From Pedobacter sp. PF22-3 (GTDB lineage: Bacteria; Bacteroidota; Bacteroidia; Sphingobacteriales; Sphingobacteriaceae): DNA of 64,000 bases. The position numbers and the translations under genes were made by a program. A model generated the notes under the pieces. The model did not search any database. It was not told the DNA's origin and saw only the letters and a list, made by a program, of their open reading frames with translations. Where the stretch lies: NCBI RefSeq assembly GCF_026239555.1, contig NZ_JAPIVP010000005.1:186001-250000 (forward strand), written 5' to 3'. Positions 41,246 to 51,500 of this stretch are shown one piece after another. Positions within the stretch are counted from its first letter, which is position 1; every line of letters starts with the position of its first letter.

Positions 41246-42352
41246 GTGAAACGAAAAAGGATCAGAATACTGTTTGGCTTTTTATCCATACTAAGCTGCT
41301 GCTTGCTCATGCCGGCGGCAGTGAAGGCCCAAAAGCAAAAGCTGAATGATCAGATCGATAGTTTAATCATGACTGTAATCTCGGATGGGCAAGGTCCCGG
41401 AGGTGCGTTTATGGTTGCCCAAAAAGGAAAGGTAATTTACCAGAAGACTTTTGGGAAGGCTAATCTTGAGCTGAACGTTAAGCTTAATACTGAAAGTGTT
41501 TTTCAGCTGGGCTCTATGACAAAGCAATTTACAGCTGTAGCCATATTGCTTTTGGAGCAGCAAGGTAAATTGAATGTAAACGATCCGATTGCCAAATACA
41601 TTGCAGGTTACCCTGCGGGCAATAAAATTACCATACACCACTTACTTACCCATACTTCGGGTATTAAAGATTTCACCAAAATGAAATCGCTTGCCAGTAT
41701 TGCCCAAAAGGAGATGACAGCTAAAATGATGGTCGATTTTTTTAAGGATGAACCAGTTGACTTTGCTCCAGGCGAGCGTTTTGAATACAACAACTCTGGC
41801 TATGTGTTGCTGGGTTACCTTATCGAACTTGTTTCTGGTGAGCGATATGCAGATTTTATTCAACGCCACATTTTTGATCAGCTGGATATGGGCCATTCTT
41901 ATTACGCTAATGATAGGCAGATCATCAAAAATCGCGCTTATGGTTACCAAAAGAAAGAAAATGCTTATGTAAATAAAACTTCAATTAATTTTAGTGTGCC
42001 CTTTTCTTCGGGTTCGTTAATGTCTACTTTAGCTGATTTGTTGAAATGGCAAAACGGGCTAAACCAGAATAAAGTGCTAAATACAAAGGAAACAACTAAA
42101 GCATTTTCAAGCTATAAATTAAACAATGGTGAACAATTTAATTATGGTTATGGCTGGCACATTAAAGAGATGGATGGTTTACCAATCAGAGCGCATGGTG
42201 GCAGTATATTTGGGTTCAAAAGCATGGGCATTTACGTACCTAGCGAAGATATTTACGTAGTTGGGCTCACCAACTGTGATTGCAATTCGCCAACTCTACT
42301 TACCGAAAATATAGCGCGGTTGGTTATAGCGCAGTTAACCAAAAGTAAGTAA
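41246..42352 (+). CDS. Exported serine hydrolase (class C beta-lactamase fold)
   Basis: 368 residues, GTG start (no nearby ATG; the signal peptide ends AVKAQ at about 30). Active-site SxxK in LGSMTKQFTA (Ser90, Lys93), YxN in FEYNNSGYVLLGYLIE, and HGG in RAHGGSIFGFKS. Belongs to the broad Pfam beta-lactamase family, whose members are mostly esterases or D-amino-acid peptidases. Probably cotranscribed with the DUF6249 gene. No evidence for antibiotic resistance. Confidence 0.88.
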   Translation: MKRKRIRILFGFLSILSCCLLMPAAVKAQKQKLNDQIDSLIMTVISDGQGPGGAFMVAQKGKVIYQKTFGKANLELNVKLNTESVFQLGSMTKQFTAVAILLLEQQGKLNVNDPIAKYIAGYPAGNKITIHHLLTHTSGIKDFTKMKSLASIAQKEMTAKMMVDFFKDEPVDFAPGERFEYNNSGYVLLGYLIELVSGERYADFIQRHIFDQLDMGHSYYANDRQIIKNRAYGYQKKENAYVNKTSINFSVPFSSGSLMSTLADLLKWQNGLNQNKVLNTKETTKAFSSYKLNNGEQFNYGYGWHIKEMDGLPIRAHGGSIFGFKSMGIYVPSEDIYVVGLTNCDCNSPTLLTENIARLVIAQLTKSK

Positions 42353-42396
42353 ACCGTTGTTAATTGATAACACCTGATTGCAAGTAGTGATGCTTT

Positions 42397-42819
42397 TTAT
42401 TGCGGTTTGTTAATAATCGCCACAGTTAGCCTGCTAATGCAGTTCATTTTGCCTCGCTCATCGTAAATTTTTATTTCCCAAACGTGGGTTTTGCCCCCAA
42501 TATGTAAGGGTTTGCATATGCCTTTAACCAAACCACTTTTTACAGGCCGCAAATGGTTGGCATTTACTTCTAAGCCCACAGCAACATGTTTTTCAGGATT
42601 GATACACATATAAGAGGCAATACTACCCAAGGTTTCTGCTAAAACTACAGAGGCACCACCATGTAAAATGCCTGCAGGTTGGTGTGTGCGTTCATCAACA
42701 GGCATGGTTCCGGTAATAAAATCTTCGCCAATTTCAGTAAAGCGAATATCAAGCAGCCCGCCTAAATGATTTTTAGGGCGGTTGTTCAGCTCATCAACCG
42801 TAAAGTTCTTAAACCACAT
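42397..42819 (-). CDS. Hotdog-fold acyl-CoA thioesterase (PaaI/MenI-like)
   Basis: 140 residues. Signature LDIRFTEIGEDFITGTMPV and the catalytic helix in ILHGGASVVLAETLGSIASYM, followed by VGLEVNANHLRPVKSG. Like MenI/YdiI it would cleave aromatic acyl-CoA thioesters. Overlaps the DinB gene by 11 bases and is the last gene of the kinase-DinB-thioesterase operon. Confidence 0.9.
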   Translation of the reverse strand: MWFKNFTVDELNNRPKNHLGGLLDIRFTEIGEDFITGTMPVDERTHQPAGILHGGASVVLAETLGSIASYMCINPEKHVAVGLEVNANHLRPVKSGLVKGICKPLHIGGKTHVWEIKIYDERGKMNCISRLTVAIINKPQ

Positions 42820-43318
42820 GATAACGTTCTTTTAAAATAGAAACATGATGGATAATATGGCCACCAGCAATAAATAAAATAGATTTTACATTAATTTCTC
42901 TGCCCGAGGCAATACCTTTTCTGTTCAGCTCTTCTTCATTTAAAGATTTAAAAAGGTATAAGTTGGCTTTACGCAGGGCGATAAATTCTTCTATCAGATC
43001 TTCCAGGTCACGTTGGGTAAAGCGGGCGTTCAATACATATTCATCTTCCTCGAAACCTGGTAAAGGTTGCTGCTCTTTTCGGGCAAAACAAGTAATGCGA
43101 TAAGCAAAAACACGTTCAGCATCAATAATATGGCCTAACATTTCTTTCAATGTCCATTTACCCTCGGCATAAGCGTAATCAGCTTTATCGGCGTTCGCCC
43201 TAAACAGGGCTGGAAGACTTTGGATCTGATCGTTTAAAATTTCGAAAATATCTCCGTTAACTTTACTGATATAGGTTTCGCCCCAAGTTGGATATTCGTT
43301 AGGCTGTGGTCGGTTCAT
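42809..43318 (-). CDS. DinB-family protein
   Basis: 169 residues, four-helix DinB fold. Candidate metal His residues: KEMLGHIIDAERVFAY and GHIIHHVSILKERY. Lies in overlap with both neighbours (20 bases with the kinase, 11 with the thioesterase). Distinct in sequence from the YfiT-type protein at 4.9 kb. Substrate unknown. Confidence 0.85.
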   Translation of the reverse strand: MNRPQPNEYPTWGETYISKVNGDIFEILNDQIQSLPALFRANADKADYAYAEGKWTLKEMLGHIIDAERVFAYRITCFARKEQQPLPGFEEDEYVLNARFTQRDLEDLIEEFIALRKANLYLFKSLNEEELNRKGIASGREINVKSILFIAGGHIIHHVSILKERYHVV

Positions 43319-44507
43319 ATCTTAAACTGCTTTTTAATATTATTCTAAAAGTTGTGCCTTTGCCCAGTTCAGATTCTTTTACAAAGATTTCTCCACTGTG
43401 GTAATTTTCTACAATCCGTTTGGTAAGTGATAAACCGAGTCCCCAGCCACGTTTACGTGTGGTATAGCCAGGTTGGAAAACGGCATCGAATTTTGATCTT
43501 GGAATACCCTTTCCGGTATCGCTCACATCGATAAATACCTGCTCTTTGGCTAAATTTTCTATAATATTGATGGAGATCGAGCCTTCATTTTCTATGGCAT
43601 TTGCCGCATTTTTGAGCAGATTTTCAATCACCCAATCAAACAATGGGACGTTTAACATTGCACGCACCTGTTCATCGCCAGTAATGCTAAATTTAACCTT
43701 GTCTGAAGTGCGTACTTTAAAATAACGGATAAAATCGCTCACTACAATATAAACCGTATGATCTTCAAGGATAGGTTTTGACCCGATTTTTGAGAAACGG
43801 TCTGTAATAATTTCCAGTCGCTTAATGTCGTTTTCCATTTCGGCAATCAGCGGATCATCTTCAGCATCAAATTTAGATTTCATCAGTTCTGTCCAGGCCA
43901 TAAGTGATGAGATCGGTGTGCCCAACTGGTGTGCTGTTTCCTTCGCCAAACCTACCCAAACGTGGTCTTGTTCATCTTTACGGGCAGAACTGAATGCTGC
44001 ATAAGCTGTTAAAAGAAAAAGGAAGATCACCCCCATTTGGATATATGGGAAATACCTCAACTGAGTCAAAATAAATGAGTCACGGTAGTATGCTTTAAAT
44101 TTGCGGCCAAAAATATTCATTTCGTCAGGTGGATGCTGAGCTTTCATTTGCCTTAACTGCCGTACAAAATATAAACTATCGTAGGTGAGTTTGGTATCTG
44201 CAACAGGGTAATTGGTTTTAGTGCTGTCTAATCCAAAAAAAGAAGTAATCATTCCTGCAGAATCAATCATGATTACAGGGGTCTTGGTATTTTTTCTAAC
44301 GGTTTCTACCACATCGCGGTAATCATCATTATCATAAAGAAACATGGCCCGTTCCTGAATCCGTACCCAAAGGTGAAACTGGTTTGCCTCTTCGCGTTCC
44401 ATTTTTTTTACGAAAGAATCAGTGTAAAATACTGAAGCAATGCCAATTAAGATGGCAAAAATGAGAAGGAAGAACTTCCAGCGGCGTTTCTTTTGATAGG
44501 GATTCAT
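43299..44507 (-). CDS. Membrane sensor histidine kinase
   Basis: 402 residues. Two membrane helices (about 11-29 and 154-172) enclose a 125-residue periplasmic sensor with no recognised domain. The phospho-accepting His193 is in KETAHQLGTPISSL, a Bacteroidota variant of the HisKA motif. The ATPase domain follows: NLLKNAANAIENEG, DTGKGIP, GLGLSLTKRIV. No response-regulator gene is adjacent; the kinase heads an operon with DinB and thioesterase genes. Confidence 0.92.
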   Translation of the reverse strand: MNPYQKKRRWKFFLLIFAILIGIASVFYTDSFVKKMEREEANQFHLWVRIQERAMFLYDNDDYRDVVETVRKNTKTPVIMIDSAGMITSFFGLDSTKTNYPVADTKLTYDSLYFVRQLRQMKAQHPPDEMNIFGRKFKAYYRDSFILTQLRYFPYIQMGVIFLFLLTAYAAFSSARKDEQDHVWVGLAKETAHQLGTPISSLMAWTELMKSKFDAEDDPLIAEMENDIKRLEIITDRFSKIGSKPILEDHTVYIVVSDFIRYFKVRTSDKVKFSITGDEQVRAMLNVPLFDWVIENLLKNAANAIENEGSISINIIENLAKEQVFIDVSDTGKGIPRSKFDAVFQPGYTTRKRGWGLGLSLTKRIVENYHSGEIFVKESELGKGTTFRIILKSSLRYEPTTA

Positions 44508-44645
44508 GCTTTAGCTAGCCAAATTACAATAACAAAACGAAAAAAACATCAAACCATTATGCTTTTTCAAAACCTCCCCAATAATCATGTCGAAAACCTA
44601 GTAGTTTCATCACAGATGAAAACTCGATAAAATGGATGAAAAATA

Positions 44646-44653
44646 TATCTTTG
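44646..44653 (+). promoter_or_regulatory. TAnnTTTG -7 box upstream of gltX
   Basis: TATCTTTG, 80 bases before the gltX ATG. No matching -33 TTG. Confidence 0.35.
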
Positions 44654-44733
44654 TAGCGAGCATAGTGCGCGGCGCATTGAGCATGGATTGCACCATGGCT
44701 CTAAGCTAATAACTCCCTGCTCTTTGCTTAATC

Positions 44734-46242
44734 ATGGATAAAAAAGTTAGAGTAAGATTTGCCCCAAGCCCAACCGGAGGTTTGCATTTAGGTGGTGTGC
44801 GTACTGCGCTGTTCAATTATTTGTTTGCCAAAAAAAATAATGGAACTTTTGTACTTCGTGTAGAAGATACCGATCAAAACCGCTTTGTTGATGGCGCTGA
44901 ACAATATATTGTAAACTGTTTAGACTGGTGCGGTATTACACCAGATGAAAGCCCGGATAACCCGGGGGTTTATGGGCCATATCGCCAAAGCGAACGCAAA
45001 CCCAGCTACCGCAAATTTGCCGAACAGTTAATTAGCGATGGTTACGCTTATTATGCTTTCGATACCCCGGAAGATTTAGATGCCAAACGTAAAGAAATTC
45101 CAAATTTCCAATACGGGCAGGCCACGCGCATGCAAATGCGTAATTCTTTAACCCTTACCATTAGTGAGGTTGAAGAGTTGTTGGCAGCCAAAACACCACA
45201 TGTAATCCGCATTAAGGTGCCAGGTGATGAAATTGTACATTTTAATGATTTAATCAGAGGCGATGTAAGTTTCGAAACGGCCTTGGTTGATGATAAAGTA
45301 TTATTAAAGGCCGACGGAATGCCAACTTACCACTTAGCAGTTGTGGTTGATGATAAAGCAATGGAAATTAGTCATGCTTTTAGAGGGGAAGAATGGTTGC
45401 CTTCTGCACCGGTGCATATTTTACTTTGGAAGTATTTGGGTTGGGAAACGGATATGCCAGCTTGGGCACATTTACCTTTAATCTTAAAGCCAGATGGACA
45501 TGGAAAATTAAGCAAACGCGATGGAGACCGGTTAGGTTTCCCGGTTTATCCCATGAACTGGACCGATCCTAAAACCGGAGATGTAACCAAAGGATTTAAA
45601 GAAATGGGCTTTATGCCCGAAGCTTTTATTAATATGCTGGCCCTTTTAGGCTGGAATGATGGTACCGACCAGGAGTTATTTTCTTTAAAAGAGCTGGAAG
45701 AAAAATTCTCGATAGAAAGAATCAGTAAAGCAGGCGCTAAATTCGATTTCGAAAAAGCCAAATGGTATAACCACGAGTGGATTAAAGCGGAGAGTGCAGA
45801 GCGCTTGGCACCAAGCGTAAAAGCGGAGCTCGAAAAGGCAGGTGTAGAAGTTAATGACGATGCTTTTTTAAATACCGTTATCGATCTGATTAAAGATCGC
45901 TGCCCTTTATTGCCTGATTTTGTGGCACAGAGCCGTTACTTTTTTGCCTCACCTGTAGAATATGATGTGAATTCGGTAAAACCAAAATGGACAGTTGAAA
46001 AGGCTGATTTCTTTAATAGTTTTGCCGCTGATTTAACATTAAGTGATGCCATTTCTGCTGAAGCAGCCTTTAAAGCCTTAGCTGAAGAAAAAGGCTTTAA
46101 ACCGGGTGAATTAATGCTGCCATTCCGGATTATGCTGGTAGGCGGTAAATTTGGTCCGGGCGTTTTTGATATTGCGGTATTATTGGGTGCAGAAGAAACT
46201 AAAGCAAGAATAGCCAAAGCAATAGCTGTTTTTAACGCATAA
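44734..46242 (+). CDS. gltX: Glutamyl-tRNA synthetase
   Basis: 502 residues. Class I signature RFAPSPTGGLHLGG (HIGH equivalent) at the start and KLSKRDG (KMSKS equivalent) at about 259. The C-terminal anticodon-binding helical domain follows (KAKWYNHEWIK, KPGELMLPFRIMLVGGKFGPG). Charges tRNA-Glu; essential. Single gene ending at a very strong terminator. Confidence 0.97.
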   Translation: MDKKVRVRFAPSPTGGLHLGGVRTALFNYLFAKKNNGTFVLRVEDTDQNRFVDGAEQYIVNCLDWCGITPDESPDNPGVYGPYRQSERKPSYRKFAEQLISDGYAYYAFDTPEDLDAKRKEIPNFQYGQATRMQMRNSLTLTISEVEELLAAKTPHVIRIKVPGDEIVHFNDLIRGDVSFETALVDDKVLLKADGMPTYHLAVVVDDKAMEISHAFRGEEWLPSAPVHILLWKYLGWETDMPAWAHLPLILKPDGHGKLSKRDGDRLGFPVYPMNWTDPKTGDVTKGFKEMGFMPEAFINMLALLGWNDGTDQELFSLKELEEKFSIERISKAGAKFDFEKAKWYNHEWIKAESAERLAPSVKAELEKAGVEVNDDAFLNTVIDLIKDRCPLLPDFVAQSRYFFASPVEYDVNSVKPKWTVEKADFFNSFAADLTLSDAISAEAAFKALAEEKGFKPGELMLPFRIMLVGGKFGPGVFDIAVLLGAEETKARIAKAIAVFNA

Positions 46243-46260
46243 TATTGTTGAAGTATCTTC

Positions 46261-46297
46261 AAAGAAGTCAAACTTTTAAAAGTTTGACTTCTTTTTA
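46261..46297 (+). terminator. Terminator of gltX
   Basis: AAAGAAGTCAAACTTTT (46261-46277) and AAAAGTTTGACTTCTTT (46278-46294) are perfect complements over 17 bases, followed by more T (CTTTTTATAT). Eighteen bases after the stop codon. Confidence 0.9.
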
Positions 46298-46501
46298 TAT
46301 GCACAGTACGGTGTAGCTTTCCATTGCGCTATAGGTTAGGTAACGATATTGATGAGATAAAACCAGTATAGTATCTTGAACAGGAAATCTGGCTTCTTTT
46401 ATAGTCACAACCTAAAAGAATAAATCAATAAAAATAATTTATACTTTAGTCTAACAATTCACGGGTAACTGAGGTTTATTCATAAAACTAAAATATAGAT
46501 T

Positions 46502-47344
46502 ATGCAATGGTTTGGAAAAGGCAGTAATAATGTGGAAGACGGTAGGAGTGGCGGTGGTGGAAAAACCATCCTTGGCGGAGGTGTGGGTATCATAATTGTG
46601 GTGCTCGGCCTAATTTTTGGCAAAGATTTAACTGGCTTGGTTGGTCAGGTTCCAGCTACCACGGGCACTGAAGAAGTTAAACAGGGTGTGCCGGCTAACG
46701 ACCCACAGGCACAGTTTGTATCGGGTGTGCTAGAATCAACAGAACAGGTATGGGATAAGGAGTTTCAGGCAATGGGCAAGCAGTATGAATATCCTAAACT
46801 CAGGTTATTTAGGGAAGCTGTGCAAACAGCGTGTGGAAAAGCCAGCGCTAATGTGGGGCCATTTTATTGCCCGGGAGATCATAAAGTCTATATCGATTTA
46901 TCATTTTATGATGATTTAAAAAATCGTTTTGGCGCTGCCGGAGATTTTGCACAAGCTTATGTAATTGCACATGAGGTTGGTCATCACGTTCAAAATTTAT
47001 TGGGAATTTCAGAAAAACTGGATCGGGCACGTGACCAGGTTAGCGAAAAAGAATATAACCGCTTATCGGTGAAATTAGAATTGCAAGCCGATTTTTTTGC
47101 CGGACTTTGGGCGCACAATGCTCAAAATCTTAAGGATTTCAAATTGGATGAAGGCGATATAGAAGAAGCATTAACAGCGGCCAATGCCATTGGCGATGAT
47201 AAATTACAAAAACAGGCTACTGGCGAAGTGCAGCCCGATTCTTTTACCCATGGTACTTCTGCACAGCGGATGTATTGGTTTAAAAAAGGTTTTGAAACAG
47301 GAGATATTAAACAGGGCGATACCTTCAATTCAAATAATTTATAA
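46502..47344 (+). CDS. YpfJ-type neutral zinc metallopeptidase, membrane-anchored
   Basis: 280 residues. Gly-rich N-terminus (WFGKGSNNVEDGRSGGGG) then one membrane helix (VGIIIVVLGLIFG). Zinc site VIAHEVGHHVQNLLG (His-Glu-x-x-His) with KLELQADFFAGLWAH supplying a further ligand, and PFYCPGDHKVYIDLSF upstream. The catalytic part faces the periplasm. Substrate unknown. Confidence 0.92.
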   Translation: MQWFGKGSNNVEDGRSGGGGKTILGGGVGIIIVVLGLIFGKDLTGLVGQVPATTGTEEVKQGVPANDPQAQFVSGVLESTEQVWDKEFQAMGKQYEYPKLRLFREAVQTACGKASANVGPFYCPGDHKVYIDLSFYDDLKNRFGAAGDFAQAYVIAHEVGHHVQNLLGISEKLDRARDQVSEKEYNRLSVKLELQADFFAGLWAHNAQNLKDFKLDEGDIEEALTAANAIGDDKLQKQATGEVQPDSFTHGTSAQRMYWFKKGFETGDIKQGDTFNSNNL

Positions 47345-47447
47345 AAAATCAAAACATTTTTAAAACCAGGTTGTTTGTTTACAGTTAAAGAGATTCTATC
47401 TCCAAACCAAACATAATTATCCCGGCTTCTTATTTTTTTTAATCAAG

Positions 47448-48581
47448 ATGATTCTTATAGTTGATGACAGGCCAGAAAACCTGATCTCGTTACAGAAAGT
47501 ACTCCAGGCACACAATTTTGAGGTTGATACCGCATCATCTGGCGAAGAAGCGCTGAAAAAAGTTTTAAAAAATAATTATGTCCTGATTATTCTCGACGTG
47601 CAGATGCCGGATATGGATGGTTTTGAAGTAGCTGAAGCCATTTCAGGTTTCAGCAAGGCAAAAGATACAGCCATTATATTTCTCTCTGCTGTAAATACAG
47701 AATTAAAATTCATTACCAAAGGATACCTGAGCGGTGGATTGGATTATATCACCAAGCCAGTTGATATTAATGTATTACTGCTTAAAATAAAAACTTTTTA
47801 TCGCATTTACGAGCAGAATAGAAAACTCAATGAGGTGCAGGAAAAACTGCTCGAAGAAATTGAATTTAGAAAGCAGGCCGAACATAAAAAAGACGAATTC
47901 ATCAGTATTGCCAGCCATGAACTAAAAACGCCTTTAACCAGTGTAAAGGGGTATATTCAGCTGTTGCAACGGAGCATTAAAAGGGATGATAAAGCCATTG
48001 CCCAAAATCACCTCGAAAAGGCCAGTGTCCAACTCGAAAAACTGAACGAATTAATTGTTGATCTGCTTGATATCTCGAAAATTGAAAGCGGAAAGATGAA
48101 GTTTAATATGAAAACTTTTTGTGCTGATAACATGGTAAGTAATGCCATTGAGATGTTGCAGCAATCTAATCCCGATTTTAAAATCACGAAACTGGGCAAA
48201 ACGCAAGAAATGATTTTTGGTGATGAAATGAGACTGGAACAAGTGGTTATCAATTTTATTACCAATGCCATTAAATATGCTCCAGGCACCAATCAGGTTA
48301 ACGTAACCGTGAATATCAAGGATGAAAAACTTTATCTTGCCGTTAAAGATTTTGGTATCGGTATTTCAAAAGAACAGCAGCATAAAATTTTCGATAAATT
48401 TTATCGTGTAGAAGAAAGCAGTAACCGGTTTAACGGCCTGGGGATCGGTTTATACATCTGTTCTGAAATTATTAACCGTCATGGCGGTACCATCGGTGTA
48501 AACAGTGTTCCTGATGAAGGATCGGAGTTTTACTTTATCGTTCCTATTACCGAAGAAGAAATCCTTAAAAACCAGATCTAA
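47448..48581 (+). CDS. Receiver-histidine kinase hybrid, soluble
   Basis: 377 residues. Receiver first: acidic pair in LIVDDRPEN, phospho-acceptor Asp50 (LIILDVQMPD), Lys in DYITKPVD. A helical linker, then HisKA with His157 (SIASHELKTPL) and the ATPase domain NFITNAIKYAPG, KDFGIGIS, GLGIGLYIC. No membrane segment, so it passes phosphate among cytoplasmic partners. First gene of a six-gene plus-strand operon; 18 bases to the next. Confidence 0.93.
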   Translation: MILIVDDRPENLISLQKVLQAHNFEVDTASSGEEALKKVLKNNYVLIILDVQMPDMDGFEVAEAISGFSKAKDTAIIFLSAVNTELKFITKGYLSGGLDYITKPVDINVLLLKIKTFYRIYEQNRKLNEVQEKLLEEIEFRKQAEHKKDEFISIASHELKTPLTSVKGYIQLLQRSIKRDDKAIAQNHLEKASVQLEKLNELIVDLLDISKIESGKMKFNMKTFCADNMVSNAIEMLQQSNPDFKITKLGKTQEMIFGDEMRLEQVVINFITNAIKYAPGTNQVNVTVNIKDEKLYLAVKDFGIGISKEQQHKIFDKFYRVEESSNRFNGLGIGLYICSEIINRHGGTIGVNSVPDEGSEFYFIVPITEEEILKNQI

Positions 48582-48599
48582 TTACCCTTAATCCATATA

Positions 48600-51500
48600 A
48601 TGAAAACAACTCTTAAAAATAATTTACGTTTAGGCCTCGGCTTATCGCTAATTATTCTATTTATCAGTTCACTGGCCTCTTACGTAAGTATTGGTAACCT
48701 GATTAAAAGCACTGAACTGGTTAAACATAGCGATGAAGTAATTTTAACCACTGAAGGTGTAATTTCTACCTTGAAAGATGCGGAAACCGGGCAAAGGGGC
48801 TACCTGCTAACGGGAAATAAAACATTTCTGCAGCCTTATTATGGCTCTACCGACACGGCAATGGAAGCTTTAAAAAGGATAGAGGCACAAACGAAAGACA
48901 ATGTTATTCAGCAGAAAAATGTTGCTGAATTAAGAAATATCCTGGCCCGTAGGCTCAATATCATTTCTTCTACAATAGAAATCAAATCGCTGGGTGGGCA
49001 GATCGATCCAACAGCACTTTTAGAAGGAAAAATCTATATGGACCAGGCTCGTAATGTTGTTAGCCGCATGGTGAAAGAAGAACGCAGGTTACTCGAAACC
49101 CGTACGGTAGAACTGAACAAACTGACTTCTTATACGCCGATTTTGATTTTAATAGCTGCGGTTCTTGCTATACTCATTACCCTGTTCTTTTATCGAAAAG
49201 TATCTATCGATTTTGATGAACGTGTTAAACTTCAAAAAGAAATTGAGGATAAAAAATACGAGATGGAGAAACGTATTGCGGCCATTAAAGAAATCGCAGT
49301 TCAGATCTCTAATGGTAATTATGGCGTAAAACTCGATAGCCAAAGCCGGGATGATATTGGCGAACTTTCCGAATCGTTAAATACCATGTCGGCATCACTA
49401 AAAAAATCTTTTGATATTTTAGAAGAGAATGAATGGTTGCAGACCGGAGTAGCTAACCTGAACGTGAAAATGGTTGGCGAAAAAGACGTTTTCCACCTGG
49501 CAGAAGATATTATAGAATTTTTGGCTAATTATACCAAAAGCCAGATCGGTGCCATTTATTTATTTAAAGATGATGGTTACCTGCATTTAAAAGGTCAATA
49601 TGCTTTAAAAGGTCAGAATTTAACCGAAACGCTGGAAATTGGTCAGGGTTTGATTGGTCAGGTGGTTAAAACAGGTAAACCTATTTTGTTGGAGGATGTG
49701 CCTCAAAACGAATTGTCTATTACGCATGCCACCGGGAATATTAAACCAGCACAACTAATTGTGCTACCAATAATTAGAAATGAAATTTCGATAGGTGGAT
49801 TAGAATTAGGTACGATTGGTAAATACAGCGATCTGCAATTACACTTTTTAAAACTGGTTTTATCTGATGTGGGTACCGCATTGCTGGGTGCGCAGAACAG
49901 GCTAAAACTGCAGCAATTGTTAGAAGAAACGCAGGCACAATCAGAAGAATTACAGGTTCAGCATAGCGAATTAGAAGGTTTAAATGCAGAACTTGAAGCG
50001 CAGGCACAGAAACTTCAGGCCAGTGAAGAAGAATTAAGGGTGCAACAGGAAGAATTGCTGCAGAGTAACCAGGAACTTGAAGAAAGAAGTAGCTTACTAG
50101 AAGAAAAAAACGAACTGATTGAAGAACGGAATATTGAGATTCAACAAAAGGCAGAAGCTTTAGAACTTAGCACAAGGTATAAATCAGAATTTTTGGCCAA
50201 TATGTCGCACGAGTTAAGAACCCCGCTCAACTCAATATTGCTATTATCAAGATTAATGGCCGAAAATGAAGCCATGGATCCTGAACACCAGGAATACGCA
50301 GCGGTTATTCAAAGCTCTGGTCAAGGGCTTTTAAGTTTAATCGACGAAATTTTAGACCTTTCTAAAATTGAAGCAGGCAAAATGGAACTCGACCGGACAA
50401 ATGTTAAGGTTGACGAGATTGTTTCCAGTATGCGTTCTTTATTTAACCCCTTAGCTAAGGATAAAAATCTAAATTTCACGATTGAAAAATCGGCAGAAGT
50501 CCCTGAATTTTTTCATACTGATAAAATGCGGCTGGAGCAGATTATTAAAAACCTGTTATCAAACGCCATTAAATTTACTACGGTAGGTTCCGTAACCCTA
50601 AATATCCATACCAATGAAAAATTAGGCGCACTGATATTTAAAGTTACCGATACTGGTGTGGGTATTGCACCAGAAAAACAAGGTATGATATTCGAAGCTT
50701 TTCAGCAGGCCGATGGCTCTACGCGCCGCAAGTTCGGTGGTACAGGCCTTGGGCTTTCAATTAGTAGAGAGCTGGCTAAACTATTGGGTGGATACATCGA
50801 TTTAAAAAGTGCAGACGGTGAAGGAAGTGTTTTTACACTTACCCTGCCCATTGATAAAATTAAAGGCTTTGAAAGTGTAGTACCCCAAACAGAGAAACCT
50901 TTAACGGCTTTCGAAACCCCGGTAAAAAGAGTAAGCCACTTAACCGTAGGAAATATTCCGCAAGAGATTGAGGATGATCGTGATCATATTGAGCCTGATG
51001 ATAAGGTGATTTTAATTGTTGAAGATGATACCCCTTTTGCTAAAACACTTTTAGATTTTACCCGGAAGAGAAACTATAAAGGTTTGGTTGCCGTTCGTGG
51101 CGACGTGGGGATTGAAATGGCGAAAACTTTTAAACCGCTTGCCATTTTACTTGATATCCAACTCCCTGTTAAAGATGGCTGGCAGGTAATGGAAGAGCTG
51201 AAATCGGATCCCGCTACACGCCCGATACCAGTACACATTATGTCTTCTTTGCAGGTGAAGAAAGAAAGTTTGCTTAAAGGTGCAGTAGATTTTATCAATA
51301 AACCCTTTGCCTTTGAGCACATGCAAGAGATCTTTTCAAAATTGGAGCATGCCTTAAGCCGTCATCCTAAAAAAGTACTTATTGTAGAAGAAAATGAGCA
51401 GCATGCCAAGGCGTTAAGTTATTTTCTAAGCAATTTTAATATCCAGACAGAAATTGTTAACCAGGTAAACGAAGGCGTTTCTGCCCTGCATAAGCCAGAG

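Noticed and set aside
41246..42352. Beta-lactamase resistance gene
   Set aside because: Has the class C fold motifs, but the family is dominated by esterases and peptidases, and no resistance context is present.
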